This document shows, piece after piece, positions 47,900-57,457 of a stretch of DNA of 64,000 nucleotides. Positions within the stretch are counted from its first letter, which is position 1; every line of letters begins with the position of its first letter. The stretch covers positions 32,858 through 96,857 of the IMG/VR virus record IMGVR_UViG_3300025652_000001. One strand, written 5' to 3'. Source of the stretch: a virus. The translations under genes and the position numbers were made by a program. The notes below the pieces were generated by a model. It was not told where the DNA came from. It made no database searches and was given only the letters and a program-made list of their open reading frames with translations.

Positions 47900-48950
47900 A
47901 AAATGTTAGCTGACGTTAAACCTATTTAATTGCGGGAAAATCTTGTTAGGTGTTGACTACTGCTTTATGTTAGTGATAACATATATGCACCAAGAATAAT
48001 GTCTTGGGTATAGTAAAAACGTCAACAATAGAGATGATCCGCAGTGAACACACTACAATATCTCCAGAATACAGTAAGGAGTTTTAAATGAAAAATATTC
48101 CGTTTGCAAACAGTTATTATGTAACAGAAGATGGTGATGTCTACTCTGATAAGAGTGGTAAACTAAAATTATTGAAATCCCATGTCGACAGTTCTACATA
48201 TAGACGTATTAAATTAGTTACCAACACAGGAACCCCTAGAAAATATCTTGTCCACAGATTGGTGGCAATTTGTTATATAGATAACCCCCATAATCTACCA
48301 GAGGTTAACCACAAGGACGGGAATAAGCTTCACAACCATAAAGGTAATTTGGAGTGGGTTACGAGAGAAGAAAACCAAAAACATGCGTTTTCCACAGGAC
48401 TTAATACAAATGTTGGAGGTAGCAACGGTAGGTGTCTCTTGAGCGAAAGTCAAGTATTACTTATCCACCAGAAACTTCTTGACGGCTATCTTGTAGTTGA
48501 TTTGGCGAGAGAGTTCAACGTAACTAACGCGACTATAAAAAATATAAAGAGTAAGAAAAACTGGGGTTATATTTTGAAAGACCTCCCAGAAATACCTAAG
48601 AATCATAAAAGTAGCAACATCTCAAAGTCCACGGCACATTGGGTGTGTGATATGTTGTCTTCCGGTCACAGTGTAAAAAATATTCTCTCGCTATCTACGA
48701 ATGCTAGATTAACTGAGGATATAGTTAGGGATATTAAAAGAAGAAGAACTTTCAAAGATGTGTCTTCTAATTTCATTTGGTAGTGTATTACTCAACGACT
48801 AATGCTGATGAGTGTAAGCATGTAGGGTCAAGTGACTCGAAACAGTAGGCTCTAGTAAACTAGAGAAGATATAGTCTCAACTTCTATGGAGACATAGAGA
48901 AGTTCATAAGAGAACTGGTAGTGATTAACGACCACTATTGAAGATATTTG
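47900..48950 (+). mobile_element. Group I intron in the tape measure gene
   Basis: The exon end GTCAGT pairs with GCTGAC inside the intron with a terminal U-G, giving P1. The core words CAACGACTAATGC and AGATATAGTCT lie after the endonuclease gene. The last base is G at 48950. Splicing makes codon T+TA (Leu) and the reading EELKGQ-L-AENLPGAVKMF. The endonuclease gene lies before the P7 words, unlike in the terminase intron. Confidence 0.88.
48088..48783 (+). CDS. Intron-encoded NUMOD4-HNH homing endonuclease
   Basis: A 231-residue enzyme of the I-HmuI-like type. A NUMOD4-like N-terminus (NSYYVTEDGDVYSDKSGK) is followed by HNH (YLVHRLVAICYIDNP, EVNHKDGNKLHNHKGNLEWVT, ENQKHAF). From residue 105 come repeated helix-turn-helix DNA-binding modules (LSESQVLLIHQKLLDGY, DLAREFNVTNATIKNIKSKKNW). 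AAGGAG precedes the ATG. It is unrelated in layout to the terminase-intron enzyme. Confidence 0.85.
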   Translation: MKNIPFANSYYVTEDGDVYSDKSGKLKLLKSHVDSSTYRRIKLVTNTGTPRKYLVHRLVAICYIDNPHNLPEVNHKDGNKLHNHKGNLEWVTREENQKHAFSTGLNTNVGGSNGRCLLSESQVLLIHQKLLDGYLVVDLAREFNVTNATIKNIKSKKNWGYILKDLPEIPKNHKSSNISKSTAHWVCDMLSSGHSVKNILSLSTNARLTEDIVRDIKRRRTFKDVSSNFIW

Positions 48951-50062
48951 TAGCAGAAAACCTCCCTGGTGCAGTAAAAATGTTCGCCGATGCTTTAACA
49001 GGCGGTGACACTACCAAACTCTTTAAATTAATGGAGGATGGGGAGATTGGGCTAAAGGAATTACAGAAAGTCATTGATCACATGGCGAGTATTGTAGATC
49101 CAGAATTAGTAAATAAAATGGCTAATACCCCAGCCAAGAAATTTGAGAAAATGAGAACTGCTTGGGTTCGTATGTTGGAAGCAACTAACGATGCAGGTAT
49201 CCTCAACTTAATGGTTAAAACCTTTGGGGAGATGACTGATGTTCTTGAAGACTTAGCTAAGTGGGTAAGGTTAAATAAAGAAGGTTTCAAAACTCTTGGT
49301 AATGTTATTGGTCAAACTTGGTTGACAATAAAAACAGCTATCCAAATACTTCTACCTTATTGGAAGGAGCTTTTATCCCTCTTAATAGTGTCTAAGGTAT
49401 ACGCCTTCGCAACAGCCCTGCAAGTATTAGGTAAATCAATTACAGGAGTTCTAGCAAGACTCTTCTTAGTACCTTTGTTAGTAGCTGCTGCTGTGGTCGC
49501 TTTCCTTGATCTCAATGATGCAGTTAATGGTAAGAATAGCTTCTTTAAAGACTGGGCTAAAGATGACAAGTGGTATAGTGGGTTTGCTAAGTTTGTTTTA
49601 CTTTTAGCAGATGCTGCTAAGTACACTAGGGAGTTACTGACTTCAGGTGCCATAGAACTCTACGGTAACATTACAGGTAATCAAGCACTTGTAGAGTCCG
49701 CCAAAGCTTCAAGACTACAGGCTACAAACCGTAGTGAGGCGTTGCAAGGTGAGTTACTGGCAGAGAACTCTGATACAGGTAAGGTTTTATGGAAAGCCTT
49801 CTCATCATCCTTCTCACCAATAACAGCCTTCAAGCATGGGATGGATGAAGTCAGCGCAGCAAGAGATAGGATGAATTCAGCGGCACCACCTTCTACCGTG
49901 CAGCCTACCATGGGACAAGGTATATACTTCCCAGAGAAGTCTTCACAACCTTCACAATCATCTCAGGTAAATCATATCACCGTAAACGCTCCAACAAGAG
50001 AGGGTGGTGAAATTGCTAGGATAGTGGCTCAATCACTTCCTAACTATATAAGGGATAAATAA
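48951..50062 (+). CDS. Tape measure protein, exon 2
   Basis: Last 370 codons of the tape measure: LAENLPGAVKMFADALTGGDTTKLFKLMEDGEIG, a hydrophobic stretch (ALLIVSKVYAFA...LFLVPLLVAAAVVAFL) that may insert in the membrane at injection, and the typical C-terminal VNHITVNAPTREGGEIARIV. An apparent TTG-started frame from 48938 is intron sequence for its first codons. Confidence 0.85.
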
Positions 50063-50787
50063 TGGCACTATTAGATTTAATATTAAAAAATGGTGGTGCC
50101 ATCGGTGCAAGAATCCTTGGCTACCAACAGCAGGCTAAAAGGGACGAAGTTTATATGTCTCAGCCTGCCCATAAACCCAAACGCACAAGAGTCATAACTT
50201 CTACAGGAAAGGTGCTGGTGTTTGATACAACCACTGACATTAATCCTGTGTTCCCTTCCACTGTAACTTCATTCCCTGTTGAAGATGGTGCCAATAAATC
50301 AGACCACGTTATTAATGGCAATGCTACATTCTCTATCACTGCAATGGTGAGTGATTATTCTCACACTATGAATAGTGAGAAGGGACTAATGACTCAGGAT
50401 GAGTTTTACAAAGAGTTATTGGATGTACGGAAACAGAAGAAAGAAGTTAGCTTAATAACTCCTGTAGACACTTACACAGATTTAATAATGACAAGTGTAG
50501 GTTTCCCTAGACGCTCTGGTGATGGTGTTAGTTTATTTATTGACCTTAACTTTGAACAGATAAGAACTGCTAAAAGTGAGACAACTACAGTTTTTGTTTC
50601 TCCGAGTAATCCAACAACCAATAGTAAACAATCTGGGGATACAGCAATTAACTCGGCCTCTACTAAGAAGGGTGGTAAGAAATTTGTGCCCTTCTCTGAG
50701 AGTAAGGAATCTGACGTTATTGACATAAGTACCCAAGCCAGATTGAAAGGTTACTTTGTGGAGGCTAAGAAATTTGACAACTTATAA
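50062..50787 (+). CDS. Baseplate Dit-like protein
   Basis: A 241-residue protein in the slot after the tape measure. The N-terminal half (SQPAHKPKRTRVITSTGKVLVFDT, SDHVINGNATFSITAMVSDY) fits the Dit-like phage tail proteins; the C-terminal third is Ser/Thr/Lys-rich. It overlaps the tape measure stop as TAATG. The assignment is from pattern and position. Confidence 0.6.
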   Translation: MALLDLILKNGGAIGARILGYQQQAKRDEVYMSQPAHKPKRTRVITSTGKVLVFDTTTDINPVFPSTVTSFPVEDGANKSDHVINGNATFSITAMVSDYSHTMNSEKGLMTQDEFYKELLDVRKQKKEVSLITPVDTYTDLIMTSVGFPRRSGDGVSLFIDLNFEQIRTAKSETTTVFVSPSNPTTNSKQSGDTAINSASTKKGGKKFVPFSESKESDVIDISTQARLKGYFVEAKKFDNL

Positions 50788-51109
50788 TTATCTACTCCTC
50801 CCAACAAGTACAGAAGTTGACTACCAGTATGATGTGACGTTACTAGATACAGATTACACATTCAAGTTTAAGTTCCTTACCAGAGATCCTAGATCATGGT
50901 ATCTAAGTATCTTAAATCCTCTTGGTGAAATACTTCTGTCCAACCTCAGACTAACCCCTCATGTAGATTTACTTAGTCAGTATGTTTCTGATGTTCTTCC
51001 TAATGGGGTGTTAGTTCTCTTTTCTAAATCAGAGGAATTTGAAACTCCTGAAGAAGTAACTTTGGACAACCTCTTTACTAATTTCGATTTACTATTCATC
51101 ACAGAGTAA
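50774..51109 (+). CDS. Baseplate plug-like protein (TTG start)
   Basis: TTG at 50774 has GGAGG nine bases upstream inside the previous gene; a TTG six codons earlier has none. The 111-residue sequence (YLLLPTSTEVDYQYDVTLLDTDYTFKFKFLTRDPRSWYLSI) matches small baseplate plug proteins of this lineage. It would seal the tube at the hub. Confidence 0.6.
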   Translation: MTTYNYLLLPTSTEVDYQYDVTLLDTDYTFKFKFLTRDPRSWYLSILNPLGEILLSNLRLTPHVDLLSQYVSDVLPNGVLVLFSKSEEFETPEEVTLDNLFTNFDLLFITE

Positions 51110-51112
51110 CCT

Positions 51113-52000
51113 ATGGCAGATAAATTTGGAAGGAAGTATCGCCTCACTATTGGGGGCACTAATGATATTGGAGCTTCCAGTAATTTGAGGAAGTCTGCTG
51201 TCCTTACTGAACTCCATATTGAGTTTGATATTAAAGTTACAAAGAAATCTAAGCTCAATACTCTTGAGCTTAAAATATATAATCTCAAACAAGAGACTAT
51301 TACACTATTTGAAGTTAAGGATGTCTTGGTTACTCTTGAAGTTGCTTATGCCGATGAACCCTTTGTAGTAATCTTCAGAGGGGATAAAACCTCAATGAAG
51401 ACTGTATCAGATCCTCCAGACATTATCACAACAGTAGTTGCAGCAGAAGGATACTCCACCACAAGAGAAAGTAGGATACAAAAGCCGACACCTGAAGGTA
51501 GTACAGTTGAATCTATAATAAGAACAATAGTAAAAGATTCAATGCCTGCAATTAAAAGTGTAAATATAAACGGGGATGCTACTAAGAAAGTCTACAAGAA
51601 AGGTTACTCTCTTAATGGTAATTCTAAAGCTCAGATAGATGATATATGTAAAGCAAATAATCTTGACTGGACTATTGAAAAGAATGAGACAATTTATGTA
51701 TTCCCTAAGAAGGGAGATATAAAAGTTGAAGCCATCGTAATCAGTCCTGATAATGGGTTGTTAGCTAAACCTGAAAAGACTTCACAAGACGTAAGAAACC
51801 TCAAGGACGATTTAGACATCCCCCCAGACTCAGGTATTAGATTTCAATGCCTGCTTAATCCTTTAATTAAGGCTGGTCAAATAGTTCAGATACAAGGAAC
51901 GTTCAATTCTGATGGCAACTACAGAGTAGATTCAGTTTCACATAAAGGTGGGTATGAGTCACAAGATTGGACAACAACAATAGAAGCGAGTAACTACTGA
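51113..52000 (+). CDS. Baseplate hub protein
   Basis: A 295-residue hub of the gp27/gpD type. Beta-rich N-terminus (KLNTLELKIYNLKQETITLF), a central SKAQIDDICKANNLDWTIEKNETIYVFPK and the C-terminal GQIVQIQGTFNSDGNYRVDSVSHKG give the usual two-barrel layout. It connects tube and spike. Confidence 0.7.
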   Translation: MADKFGRKYRLTIGGTNDIGASSNLRKSAVLTELHIEFDIKVTKKSKLNTLELKIYNLKQETITLFEVKDVLVTLEVAYADEPFVVIFRGDKTSMKTVSDPPDIITTVVAAEGYSTTRESRIQKPTPEGSTVESIIRTIVKDSMPAIKSVNINGDATKKVYKKGYSLNGNSKAQIDDICKANNLDWTIEKNETIYVFPKKGDIKVEAIVISPDNGLLAKPEKTSQDVRNLKDDLDIPPDSGIRFQCLLNPLIKAGQIVQIQGTFNSDGNYRVDSVSHKGGYESQDWTTTIEASNY

Positions 52001-52761
52001 TGGAAGAAGATAACAACGGAGCAGAAGCTCTATCTGAATTTACAGAAGCTGTTGTTGAACACTTCCTATGGAATTTACACACTTGTATTCCTGCAAGAAT
52101 AATCGAGATAACTGACTATCAGAAACAGAAAGCTACAGTACAACCTTTGATTAAAGAGCGTAATCGTGATGCTAAGGGTAATGCAGCAGGTCTACAAGAC
52201 ATGGCCTTCATTCAAGGGGTTCCTATCGTCTTCCCTTCTGCAAATACAGGTACTATTACGTTCCCTATTAAGAAGGGGGATATTGTTCTTCTTATATTCA
52301 GTGAACGTAGTGTTGACAATTTTGTTTTTAGTGATGGGGTTTCTCCTGTTGATCCTGATGACTTTAGGAAGCATAACTACACAGACGCTATCGCAATTGC
52401 AGGACTCAGTACCTTCTCAAAGGCTCTAGGAATCCACCCAGAGAACACTGTGTTAAGGATGAATGCCAATACAGGTAAGGAGGTTAAAATCTCCTTAACG
52501 CCTTCTGGCGACCTTCTGGTTGATTCCCCTACGCAAGTTATTGTGAATGCCACTAACAAGGTTGAAGTCAATACTAAAGTGGCTAATGTGAATGCTTCTG
52601 AATCGGTAACGATTGATAGTCCTCAGACAACTTGCACAGGGGAGTTAAGGGTGGATGGTGGGATATCTGTAGGTAATGATGTGATTACTGATGCTGGCTC
52701 AAGTGCTAACACTCACAAACATATTGGAAATCTTAGCAAACCGACGAGTACATTCATATGA
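52000..52761 (+). CDS. Baseplate spike protein (Gp138/gpV-like)
   Basis: A 253-residue spike. The N-terminal OB-like domain is of the Gp138 type (CIPARIIEITDYQKQKATVQPLIKE, GVPIVFPSANTG, PIKKGDIVLLIFSERS). It then forms a repetitive beta-helix (VIVNATNKVEVNTKVANVNASESVTID). The tip has THKHIG, a His-x-His type metal site. The overlap ATGG/TGA with the hub gene shows coupling. Confidence 0.8.
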   Translation: MEEDNNGAEALSEFTEAVVEHFLWNLHTCIPARIIEITDYQKQKATVQPLIKERNRDAKGNAAGLQDMAFIQGVPIVFPSANTGTITFPIKKGDIVLLIFSERSVDNFVFSDGVSPVDPDDFRKHNYTDAIAIAGLSTFSKALGIHPENTVLRMNANTGKEVKISLTPSGDLLVDSPTQVIVNATNKVEVNTKVANVNASESVTIDSPQTTCTGELRVDGGISVGNDVITDAGSSANTHKHIGNLSKPTSTFI

Positions 52762-53225
52762 GCCTAAATGCTTTGTCTTGTGCTTCAGCTATAAACTCAG
52801 CCAATGATTCAGCAATATCCACATGGCCTTCTTCAAGTTTTGCAGCGGACTTTGCTAACGCATATAAGACCTACACCCAAGGGGGGGACGTAGTAGGCAC
52901 CGCATCTGGATCAGAGAATGCTTCAATCTTACAATCATTTCTATCAACAGGTGATTTTGTAACTGATGCCGACTTCGGACAAGCGTTAGCTGATTATTGG
53001 TCTACTTGTAAATTAATACCTTCTGGTGGTTCTGTCTCTGCTAGTAATGATGCTTCTTCTAAAGTGGGGGCCTTTACTGCTGCTGTTACAGCAAGTTACT
53101 CAACTACGGAATCTACACCTTACTATTTAAACTTCATAACCAACATTGAAACAGTCGCTAAAACAATTATTTGGACGGTTGTTTATCCAAACCCAACACC
53201 ACCATCATTTGAGACGATAAGTTAA
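52758..53225 (+). CDS. Unknown baseplate-region protein, 155 residues
   Basis: Ser/Ala/Thr-rich; MSLNALSCASAINSANDSAIS and on. It overlaps both neighbours, so it belongs to the baseplate operon. No family is recognised. Confidence 0.55.
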   Translation: MSLNALSCASAINSANDSAISTWPSSSFAADFANAYKTYTQGGDVVGTASGSENASILQSFLSTGDFVTDADFGQALADYWSTCKLIPSGGSVSASNDASSKVGAFTAAVTASYSTTESTPYYLNFITNIETVAKTIIWTVVYPNPTPPSFETIS

Positions 53226-53581
53226 TGTTGCAATTAGATGAAAACACACATGACCTCTTTGTTGAGAATTTCCAATTTAAAGAGATTACAACAAAGACAC
53301 AAGATTTAGGGCAGAGATTAAAAATCAAATTACTCTTTTATAAAGGTGAATGGTTTTTAGATGAAGAGTATGGAATCCCCTACTTTCAGGAAGTCTTTGT
53401 TAAAGGAACAACAAGAGAAGATTTAGACAATATCTTCAAACTAGCTATTGCAAGTGAACCTGATGTAGATGAGTTGTTAACTTACACTTCAGAGTTCACA
53501 CCCTCTACTCGGGTATTTAAAGTAGACGCTAAAATAAAAACAACTGAAGGGGTTGTGTACTCACTGTCCCTCAACTTATAA
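53225..53581 (+). CDS. Baseplate wedge protein (gp25/gpW-like)
   Basis: A 118-residue protein with the gp25-like pattern QDLGQRLKIKLLFYKGEWFLDEEYGIPYFQEVF and the C-terminal VDAKIKTTEGVVYSLSL. It nucleates sheath assembly on the baseplate. Positioned before the Mu gp47-like gene as in P2, Mu and T4 relatives. Confidence 0.85.
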   Translation: MLQLDENTHDLFVENFQFKEITTKTQDLGQRLKIKLLFYKGEWFLDEEYGIPYFQEVFVKGTTREDLDNIFKLAIASEPDVDELLTYTSEFTPSTRVFKVDAKIKTTEGVVYSLSLNL

Positions 53582-53590
53582 GAGATTAAA

Positions 53591-55030
53591 ATGGCAGGAT
53601 TAACAAGCGAAGGTTTGGTGATAAAAACCCTACCAGAAATCATTAATAGTCTAACTACAAAACTACAAGATAGGTATGGAACACCCTTTTCTGTAGGTAC
53701 TAACACCCCCTCTGGTGTTTTGGTCGGTATTTTTTCAGATGAGTTATCAGATGCTTGGATGGGGGTTCAAGGCACATACGATGCAGCTTTCCCTAAAACT
53801 TCTTATGACATTAACTTAGACAATGTTGCAGACATTGTAAATGTACGAAGAATTGCAGCATCTAACTCTACAGCAGTATTACAAGTAACTGGAGCGGTGG
53901 GCAGTGTATTAGTTGAAGATTCTGTAGTCACCGTTACTGGCACTAACGAAAGGTTCTTAGTAAGTTCAGATTTGACTTTACAGAATACTCAATTCAGTGA
54001 CATTACTTTAGAAGTCACTGCTGTAGTAGATACCACAGATTATGAAGTTACTATCGGAGGCACTCTTGTTTCCATTACTTCAGATGGTTCAGCTACAGCA
54101 GCGGAGATTGTAGCCTCACTAAAGGCCGCTATTGATTTAGAAGGCTTAGGGGTTACTACGACCCTCCCCACAACCGAAACGTTCCGTATCAACGTTACAG
54201 AGCCTTCTAGCGTACTTCCTATTATTGTTGGGGCCAGACTTGGTGTTACTTCTGTGTCAGGCTTAGTTACTGTTGTAGCTGAGAATACTGGGGAAGTTAA
54301 AGCTCCTGCTGGAACACTTATAACTTTACTCATCCCAGCTATTGGTGTTACTTCTGTAACTAACCTAGAAGATGGTGTAGAGGGTAGGGAAAGAGAGACT
54401 GATGAAGAACTGAGAGTTCGTAGGTATGAGTCAGTACAGATTATTGGAGCGGCTACAGAACAGGCCATCACAGCTAATGTTAAAAACCTTGCAGGTGTAA
54501 CAGCAGCTTTCATTATAGCTAACAGAAGTTTTGAAGTAGACGTAGATGGAAGACCACCTAAATCCTTTGAAGTTATTGTGGAAGGTGGTGATGAACAAGA
54601 GGTTGCAGAGACAATCTGGAGATACCACCCAGCAGGTATTGAAACTGTAGGTGATATTGCAAGAACTATCGTTGATGATAATGGTTTATCTCAAGTCGTA
54701 AACTTCTCCCGTCCGATAGACATCTACATTAAGATGGAAATTGATTACACTAAATATGATGAAGAATCCTTTGCATCAAGTGGTGAAGATGGTATTAAAC
54801 AAGCTGCACTTCTTTATGGAGATACGCTGAATATTGGTGTAGACGTAATCCCACAAAGATTCTTTGGCACAATCTTTAGTAGTGTTGGTGGTGTTGGGTC
54901 TCTTGTAATTAGAATTTCATCTTCAACTGATTTAATTACTTGGACACCATTTGCAACAACTCCTATTGAAGTTGGTCGTAAAGAACGTTCTGTGTTTGAC
55001 ATTACACGAATAGTTGTAAACGAGGTTTAA
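53591..55030 (+). CDS. Baseplate protein J-like (Mu gp47)
   Basis: A 479-residue wedge protein. Landmarks are GLVIKTLPEIINSLTTKLQDRYG, GVLVGIFSDELSDAWMGVQGTYDAAFP, the insertion of small beta repeats at about residues 85-260, RERETDEELRVRRYES and a C-terminal YGDTLNIGVDVIPQRFFGTIF. This is the Baseplate_J family. Confidence 0.85.
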   Translation: MAGLTSEGLVIKTLPEIINSLTTKLQDRYGTPFSVGTNTPSGVLVGIFSDELSDAWMGVQGTYDAAFPKTSYDINLDNVADIVNVRRIAASNSTAVLQVTGAVGSVLVEDSVVTVTGTNERFLVSSDLTLQNTQFSDITLEVTAVVDTTDYEVTIGGTLVSITSDGSATAAEIVASLKAAIDLEGLGVTTTLPTTETFRINVTEPSSVLPIIVGARLGVTSVSGLVTVVAENTGEVKAPAGTLITLLIPAIGVTSVTNLEDGVEGRERETDEELRVRRYESVQIIGAATEQAITANVKNLAGVTAAFIIANRSFEVDVDGRPPKSFEVIVEGGDEQEVAETIWRYHPAGIETVGDIARTIVDDNGLSQVVNFSRPIDIYIKMEIDYTKYDEESFASSGEDGIKQAALLYGDTLNIGVDVIPQRFFGTIFSSVGGVGSLVIRISSSTDLITWTPFATTPIEVGRKERSVFDITRIVVNEV

Positions 55031-55031
55031 C

Positions 55032-55595
55032 ATGGTAGATCATGTTACGAGGGGTCTTAGTAGGCTCCCTGAGCAATTTAAAGAATCTGAGAACTACAAA
55101 CACTTAATCCAAATCTTCTTAGAAGAGATTCAAGAAATTGAAGATACTCTACAAGAAATAAAATCGCAAAGAAGTATTGATAATGCTGTTGGTGTTCAAT
55201 TAGATGGTATTGGTGAGATACTGGGTAAACGCAGAGAAGGTCTTAATGACACTGACTACAGGTTAGTATTAAAAGTACAACAGATTCTCAATGCTGGTGA
55301 AGGTCAATTCTCTACTGTATTAGACTTATGGAGAATTCTTCTTGGTAGTGACACTGCAACAATGAAAGAAGAATTCCCTGCTGGGGTTGCTCTCTTTTCT
55401 GATGTAGGTGCTCCCACCATAGCAGTAATCAACACATTAACAAAAGCTCTCCCTGTCACAGTCACAGCATCCATTACTGCCTCTTTTGATGCAGACCCTG
55501 TATTCTCTTTTGAGGGTGGTATAGGGTTGGGTTTTGGTTCTACAGGGGATTCATCTGGTGGTAAGTTTATCAGCAGATATACAAGCACAATTTAA
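55032..55595 (+). CDS. Baseplate protein (DUF2612, gpI-like)
   Basis: A 187-residue protein: RLPEQFKESENYKHLIQIFLEEIQEIEDTL, GVQLDGIGEILGKRREGL and a C-terminal GLGFGSTGDSSGGKF. This matches DUF2612, which takes the place of gpI/gp48 next to the J-like protein and connects to the fibres. Confidence 0.8.
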   Translation: MVDHVTRGLSRLPEQFKESENYKHLIQIFLEEIQEIEDTLQEIKSQRSIDNAVGVQLDGIGEILGKRREGLNDTDYRLVLKVQQILNAGEGQFSTVLDLWRILLGSDTATMKEEFPAGVALFSDVGAPTIAVINTLTKALPVTVTASITASFDADPVFSFEGGIGLGFGSTGDSSGGKFISRYTSTI

Positions 55596-55608
55596 TTAGG
55601 AATTTAAA

Positions 55609-55905
55609 ATGCCTTTTACAAAACCGGTAATCCTCCCTGAGTTTGCTTTACTAGATGCTGGCAATGGGCTTTTGGGGGCAAACAATGTACAGACTCCCGA
55701 CACGTACCATAAAGAATATGGTTGGGATTATGGGGAAGCACCTCCAAGAGAATTCTTTAACTGGTTACATAGATTACAGTATCAATGGACAGCTTGGCAC
55801 GACCAAGAGATGGATACTTTAAAGAGCAATGCAGTGGCATTGGCAGACATAAACAAATCAAAGTATATCTCAGATGCAGATAATTATTTCAGGAGTCAAC
55901 GTTAA
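55609..55905 (+). CDS. Fibre-proximal or adaptor protein, 98 residues
   Basis: MPFTKPVILPEFALLDAGNG opens a segment typical of N-terminal tail fibre pieces (PREFFNWLHRLQYQWTAWHDQEMD). It may link fibres to the baseplate. It overlaps the next gene. Confidence 0.55.
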   Translation: MPFTKPVILPEFALLDAGNGLLGANNVQTPDTYHKEYGWDYGEAPPREFFNWLHRLQYQWTAWHDQEMDTLKSNAVALADINKSKYISDADNYFRSQR

Positions 55906-56546
55906 TGGCAGCAGGTAGATTGGGTACACATAAATCCACTGGTGCTGGAACTGCTGTAGTGTACACAGTACCCTCTGGGAAGACCTCTGAGGTGTCTGTG
56001 ATAGTAACCAATGCAACGGTAGGGGTAAACAATGTAACGCTATTCAGGAGTCCTACAGGGACTCCTAGTGCAACCCACACCATTCAACTGGACAGTATTC
56101 CCCTTGCAATGGGTTATGAAAGGAGTGCCTTAGTTCTCTCAGCAGGGGAGCGCATATGTTACACCACAGACAAGGCAGGCACTCATGTTGTTGTTATGGG
56201 TGTCGAATATGACTCGAAGTCTAACGAGATTAAGCAACAGGAGTTAATCACTACTAATACAGAAACTGTTGTATATTCGAATACAGCAGTAATGGACAGT
56301 AGCGTGAATATCAGTGTGAGTTTGAAAGATGGAAGTTTAGTCAGTGATTTAGCGACATGTGATCTCTATATAAGTGCAACAGATGCTGCAAGTGGTGTAA
56401 AAGTACACAACTTCTCCATCACCGCTTCAGGGGTGACTGGTTTTGAGAAAGAAGCCCTTTTCATCTCAGCTACAGATAAATTAATTTTAGTAACCTCATC
56501 ACTTACTGGTGCAGTTGCGACAACAGTTCAGGGGTATAAAAGATAA
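55905..56546 (+). CDS. Putative tail fibre protein, 213 residues
   Basis: A Ser/Thr/Val/Gly-rich beta-sandwich-like protein (AGTAVVYTVPSGKTSEVSVIVTNATVG). Position among fibre genes suggests a virion surface role. Overlaps neighbours. Confidence 0.5.
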   Translation: MAAGRLGTHKSTGAGTAVVYTVPSGKTSEVSVIVTNATVGVNNVTLFRSPTGTPSATHTIQLDSIPLAMGYERSALVLSAGERICYTTDKAGTHVVVMGVEYDSKSNEIKQQELITTNTETVVYSNTAVMDSSVNISVSLKDGSLVSDLATCDLYISATDAASGVKVHNFSITASGVTGFEKEALFISATDKLILVTSSLTGAVATTVQGYKR

Positions 56547-57457
56547 TGAGTGTTTCATACTTTAATAGCACAGGCATTTCCTCTAACAACTATCTGTTGT
56601 ATAGGATGAAGCCTGTACCTATAACCACTCAGCTGTATGGACAAAACAATTCTATTAGCTCTTTCAAAACCCCTGTTTATAGGGCAGGGGCTTCTGATAG
56701 ATCTTTCGCCACCGCAGCGGATACAGGGGTCACATTATACACGACAAGTGCGTTAGGTATAGCTTCAGTTACTGCAGCTGTAACTTACACAACCTACCTC
56801 ACATCCGCTGTGGCTGTGGCTTTCCACTTCAGTTCTGCCGACTCATGTTTGTATGTCCTCATTAACGCAGGTAGCAGTTATAGGCTTATTAAGATAAGTG
56901 ACACTACAGGGGCAGTCACTACCATAGGTGCCAGCTTCACACCCACAACACTCTTGAACTGGCCCACTAGTGGGATAAATATGGGTACGATGGAGGTTAA
57001 TACTACATCTGGTGATATCCAGATTAACTACAATGGCTTCACCCACTCCCTTAATAAAACCTCGGGGGCTATTGTCACACAAGATGTCCCTGTAACACTA
57101 GGTGCGTATGTAGCTAAGGGTGTTATTTACACAACTCAAGATGGTACTGTTGGCATAACTGCTCAGTACACATCCGCTTTAGACTCCTCATTCTCCTGCC
57201 CCGCACTGGTAAGTACTACCTACGGACACATCTCAGGTTTTAGTATACCAGTTCATCTAGGGAGTAATATTGGGTCTGGTGCGAGTACCACAACTTCTGC
57301 ACTACTACATGCTTATAATATTATACTCCTAGATAATGACAAAGTTTATATATCCACCCTCAGAGAGACTTGTACTATGGGGTGTAAGCTTTACCTCCGA
57401 TCTGACTTTGATAAGTATATAAAGTCCCTTGCTAACATCGGAACTGGGGTTGTCTAA
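56546..57457 (+). CDS. Putative tail fibre / propeller-like protein, 303 residues
   Basis: The sequence has repeated strand-turn units (SSADSCLYVLINAGSSYRLIKISDTTGAVTTIG), suggestive of a beta-propeller. Probably part of the adsorption apparatus. No family is certain. Confidence 0.5.
   Translation: MSVSYFNSTGISSNNYLLYRMKPVPITTQLYGQNNSISSFKTPVYRAGASDRSFATAADTGVTLYTTSALGIASVTAAVTYTTYLTSAVAVAFHFSSADSCLYVLINAGSSYRLIKISDTTGAVTTIGASFTPTTLLNWPTSGINMGTMEVNTTSGDIQINYNGFTHSLNKTSGAIVTQDVPVTLGAYVAKGVIYTTQDGTVGITAQYTSALDSSFSCPALVSTTYGHISGFSIPVHLGSNIGSGASTTTSALLHAYNIILLDNDKVYISTLRETCTMGCKLYLRSDFDKYIKSLANIGTGVV

Noticed and set aside
48938-48950. TTG start for an independent gene at the tape measure second half
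   Set aside because: Those codons lie in the intron; the frame is explained by splicing at 48950/48951.
54040-54513. 157-codon leftward frame within the J-like baseplate gene
   Set aside because: It is antisense to a well-supported gene and its composition mirrors that gene's codon bias.
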